A stretch of 64,000 nucleotides of DNA, taken from contig CAMCUP010000008.1 in assembly GCA_945878885.1 (NCBI GenBank), positions 1-64,000 of the forward strand, written 5' to 3'. Shown here piece by piece: positions 62,365 through 64,000 of the stretch. The notes beneath the pieces are model-generated. The model searched no databases. It was not told the origin of the DNA and worked only from the letters and a program-made list of their open reading frames with translations. Numbering within the stretch: the stretch's first letter is position 1; every line of letters starts with the position of its first letter. The DNA comes from Polynucleobacter meluiroseus. GTDB taxonomy: Bacteria > Pseudomonadota > Gammaproteobacteria > Burkholderiales > Burkholderiaceae. The position numbers and the translations under genes are program-made.

Positions 62365-62467
62365 TCGATTTACTCACTTTTCCCGGCGATGAAATTGGGC
62401 TGGGCAAAATCACCCAATTAGCACTATTCTATTCAATTAATCACTTTTCGATCTAGCGCGCCTCGCT

Positions 62468-63193
62468 ATGGAAAAAAACCCGCCACCGCGCCGCCATTAC
62501 CGCTACTACGATTTAATCCTGGTGGCTTTTGTAGTTGTGCTGCTTTGCTCGAATTTTATTGGCGCTGGTAAGGCAGGAACGATCGATTTACCCTATTTTG
62601 GCCCCATTATCTTTGGTGCTGGAGTGCTTTTTTTTCCGATCGCCTATTTTTTTGGCGATATCATAACCGAGGTTTATGGCTATGCCTATGATCGACGTGC
62701 AGTGTGGGCAGGGTTTGCCGCTTTAATTTTTGCTGCAATCATGGCGCAAGTTGTAATTGCATTACCGATAGCCCCAGGCTCTTATATGGCGAATTATCAG
62801 CAAGGCTTAGAAACCGTGTTTGGTAATTCATGGCGTATTGCCTTAGCTTCAATTACTGCCTTTTGGTTCGGTAGCTTTGCTAATGCGTTTATTTTGGCAA
62901 AATTGAAAATTGCTACTGCCGGACGTTTTTTATGGCTGCGGGCAATTGGCTCAACCGCCGTAGGCGAGTTAATCGATTCATCCCTATTTTATTTGCTGGC
63001 GTTTTATGGTATTTGGCCACTAGCTGAACTGCTGCAAATTGCCTTAGCGCAATATGTATTAAAAACCAGCTGGGAAGTGCTCGCCACCCCGCTAACGTAT
63101 TGGGTAGTTAATTATTTAAAACGCAAAGAACAAGAAGATCATTATGATATCCATACTAATTTCACCCCCTTTCGCATGCGCGTTGACCGCTAG
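62468..63193 (+). CDS. Queuosine precursor transporter (YhhQ family)
   Basis: [11 protein letters not shown]-like [32 protein letters not shown]. Confidence 0.93.
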   Translation: MEKNPPPRRHYRYYDLILVAFVVVLLCSNFIGAGKAGTIDLPYFGPIIFGAGVLFFPIAYFFGDIITEVYGYAYDRRAVWAGFAALIFAAIMAQVVIALPIAPGSYMANYQQGLETVFGNSWRIALASITAFWFGSFANAFILAKLKIATAGRFLWLRAIGSTAVGELIDSSLFYLLAFYGIWPLAELLQIALAQYVLKTSWEVLATPLTYWVVNYLKRKEQEDHYDIHTNFTPFRMRVDR

Positions 63194-63201
63194 GAGAAGC
63201 T

Positions 63202-64000
63202 ATGCAGCCCTTTATTGATCCCACCATATTACCCAGTGAAATTACCCCGAAAGCAATTTTTGAACGCCGCCGTGCATTAATTAAAGCGGCAGCAGCAGGT
63301 AGTTTCGGCGCGGGCTTGGCGCCTTGGTTTAGTCGCGCAGCATTTGCTCAGGCTGCACCTGCTGGCCCGCCGGCAGGAGGCGTTAAATTAAAATCCACAC
63401 CCTCAAGTTATTCAACTACCGAAACCCTATCTTCTTATAAAGATGTCACTACTTATAATAATTTTTATGAGTTTGGTACCGATAAAGCCCAGCCTCATGA
63501 GACTGCTAAAAGCTTGGAAACTAGACCATGGACTGTTACCGTTGAGGGCCTAGTCAAAAAGCCGCAGACTTTTGATATCGATGCCTTGCTCAAATTGGCA
63601 CCAATGGAAGAGCGCATTTATCGGATGCGATGTGTGGAAGGCTGGTCGATGGTAATTCCTTGGAATGGCTATTCCTTATCTAAACTACTCAGCGTAGTTG
63701 AGCCCACTAGTGCAGCTAAATACGTTGAATTTATTTCCCTAGCTGATCGCAAGCAAATGCCTGGCGTGAATTCATCAGTACTAAATTGGCCTTATCGTGA
63801 GGGCTTACGCTTAGACGAGGCAATGAATCCATTGGCCTTGCTCACTTTTGGTTTATATGGTGAGGCGTTGCCTAAGCAAAATGGCGCCCCTGTACGTATG
63901 GTTATTCCATGGAAGTATGGTTTTAAAAGTGCTAAGTCAATCGTTAAAATTCGTTTAACCGATCAGCAACCGCCAACTAGCTGGAATACATCGGCTCCAA
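63202..64000 (+). CDS. msrP: Protein-methionine-sulfoxide reductase catalytic subunit (3'-truncated by window end)
   Basis: ATG at 63202 gives [38 protein letters not shown] (Tat leader) then [14 protein letters not shown] and [17 protein letters not shown]; absent from the ORF track because it runs off the window. Confidence 0.95.
   Translation, partial: MQPFIDPTILPSEITPKAIFERRRALIKAAAAGSFGAGLAPWFSRAAFAQAAPAGPPAGGVKLKSTPSSYSTTETLSSYKDVTTYNNFYEFGTDKAQPHETAKSLETRPWTVTVEGLVKKPQTFDIDALLKLAPMEERIYRMRCVEGWSMVIPWNGYSLSKLLSVVEPTSAAKYVEFISLADRKQMPGVNSSVLNWPYREGLRLDEAMNPLALLTFGLYGEALPKQNGAPVRMVIPWKYGFKSAKSIVKIRLTDQQPPTSWNTSAP

Noticed and set aside
62365-62467. preQ1 riboswitch upstream of the YhhQ gene
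   Set aside because: A hairpin exists but I could not match any preQ1 class consensus, so I list it only as a candidate structure
1-64000. CRISPR arrays, insertion sequences, prophage or defence islands
   Set aside because: No regular spaced repeats, transposase, integrase, phage structural or known defence genes seen; the short tandem repeats found are local and lack spacers

Overview
The window looks like about 64 kb of a betaproteobacterial chromosome. Gene content and synteny suggest Burkholderiales, probably Polynucleobacter-like; this is an inference from gene families, not a database match. Coding density is high. I recognised no tRNA or rRNA genes, insertion sequences, prophage or CRISPR arrays. 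Most of 1-45.3 kb is housekeeping: pyruvate dehydrogenase, pyrD, two N-degron aminoacyl transferases, PabB-PabC, umuDC with a LexA box, rarA, mdh, sdhCDABE, gltA, leuCDB, asd, fimV-like, truA, trpFBA, accD, folC, dedD, cvpA, purF and metZ. The main accessory region is a sulfur-oxidation island at about 45.4-59.2 kb. It holds modCB without modA in the window, an ArsR-family regulator with a BigR/SqrR-like cysteine arrangement, a DUF2892 protein, soxCD-YZ-AX-B, a periplasmic DsrE-like protein, a periplasmic metallo-beta-lactamase (MBL)-fold hydrolase, a small c-type cytochrome, three consecutive YeeE/YedE-type membrane proteins, a stand-alone DUF442 phosphatase-like protein and a pterin carbinolamine dehydratase. 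After it come mnmH, gcdH, a YhhQ-type queuosine precursor transporter and a 3'-truncated msrP. The best candidates for something under-described are the accessory part of the sox island, its persulfide-sensor and molybdenum links, and some small structures: a 5-codon ORF overlapping the sdhE start, short tandem repeats at gene 3' ends, and inverted repeats before soxC.
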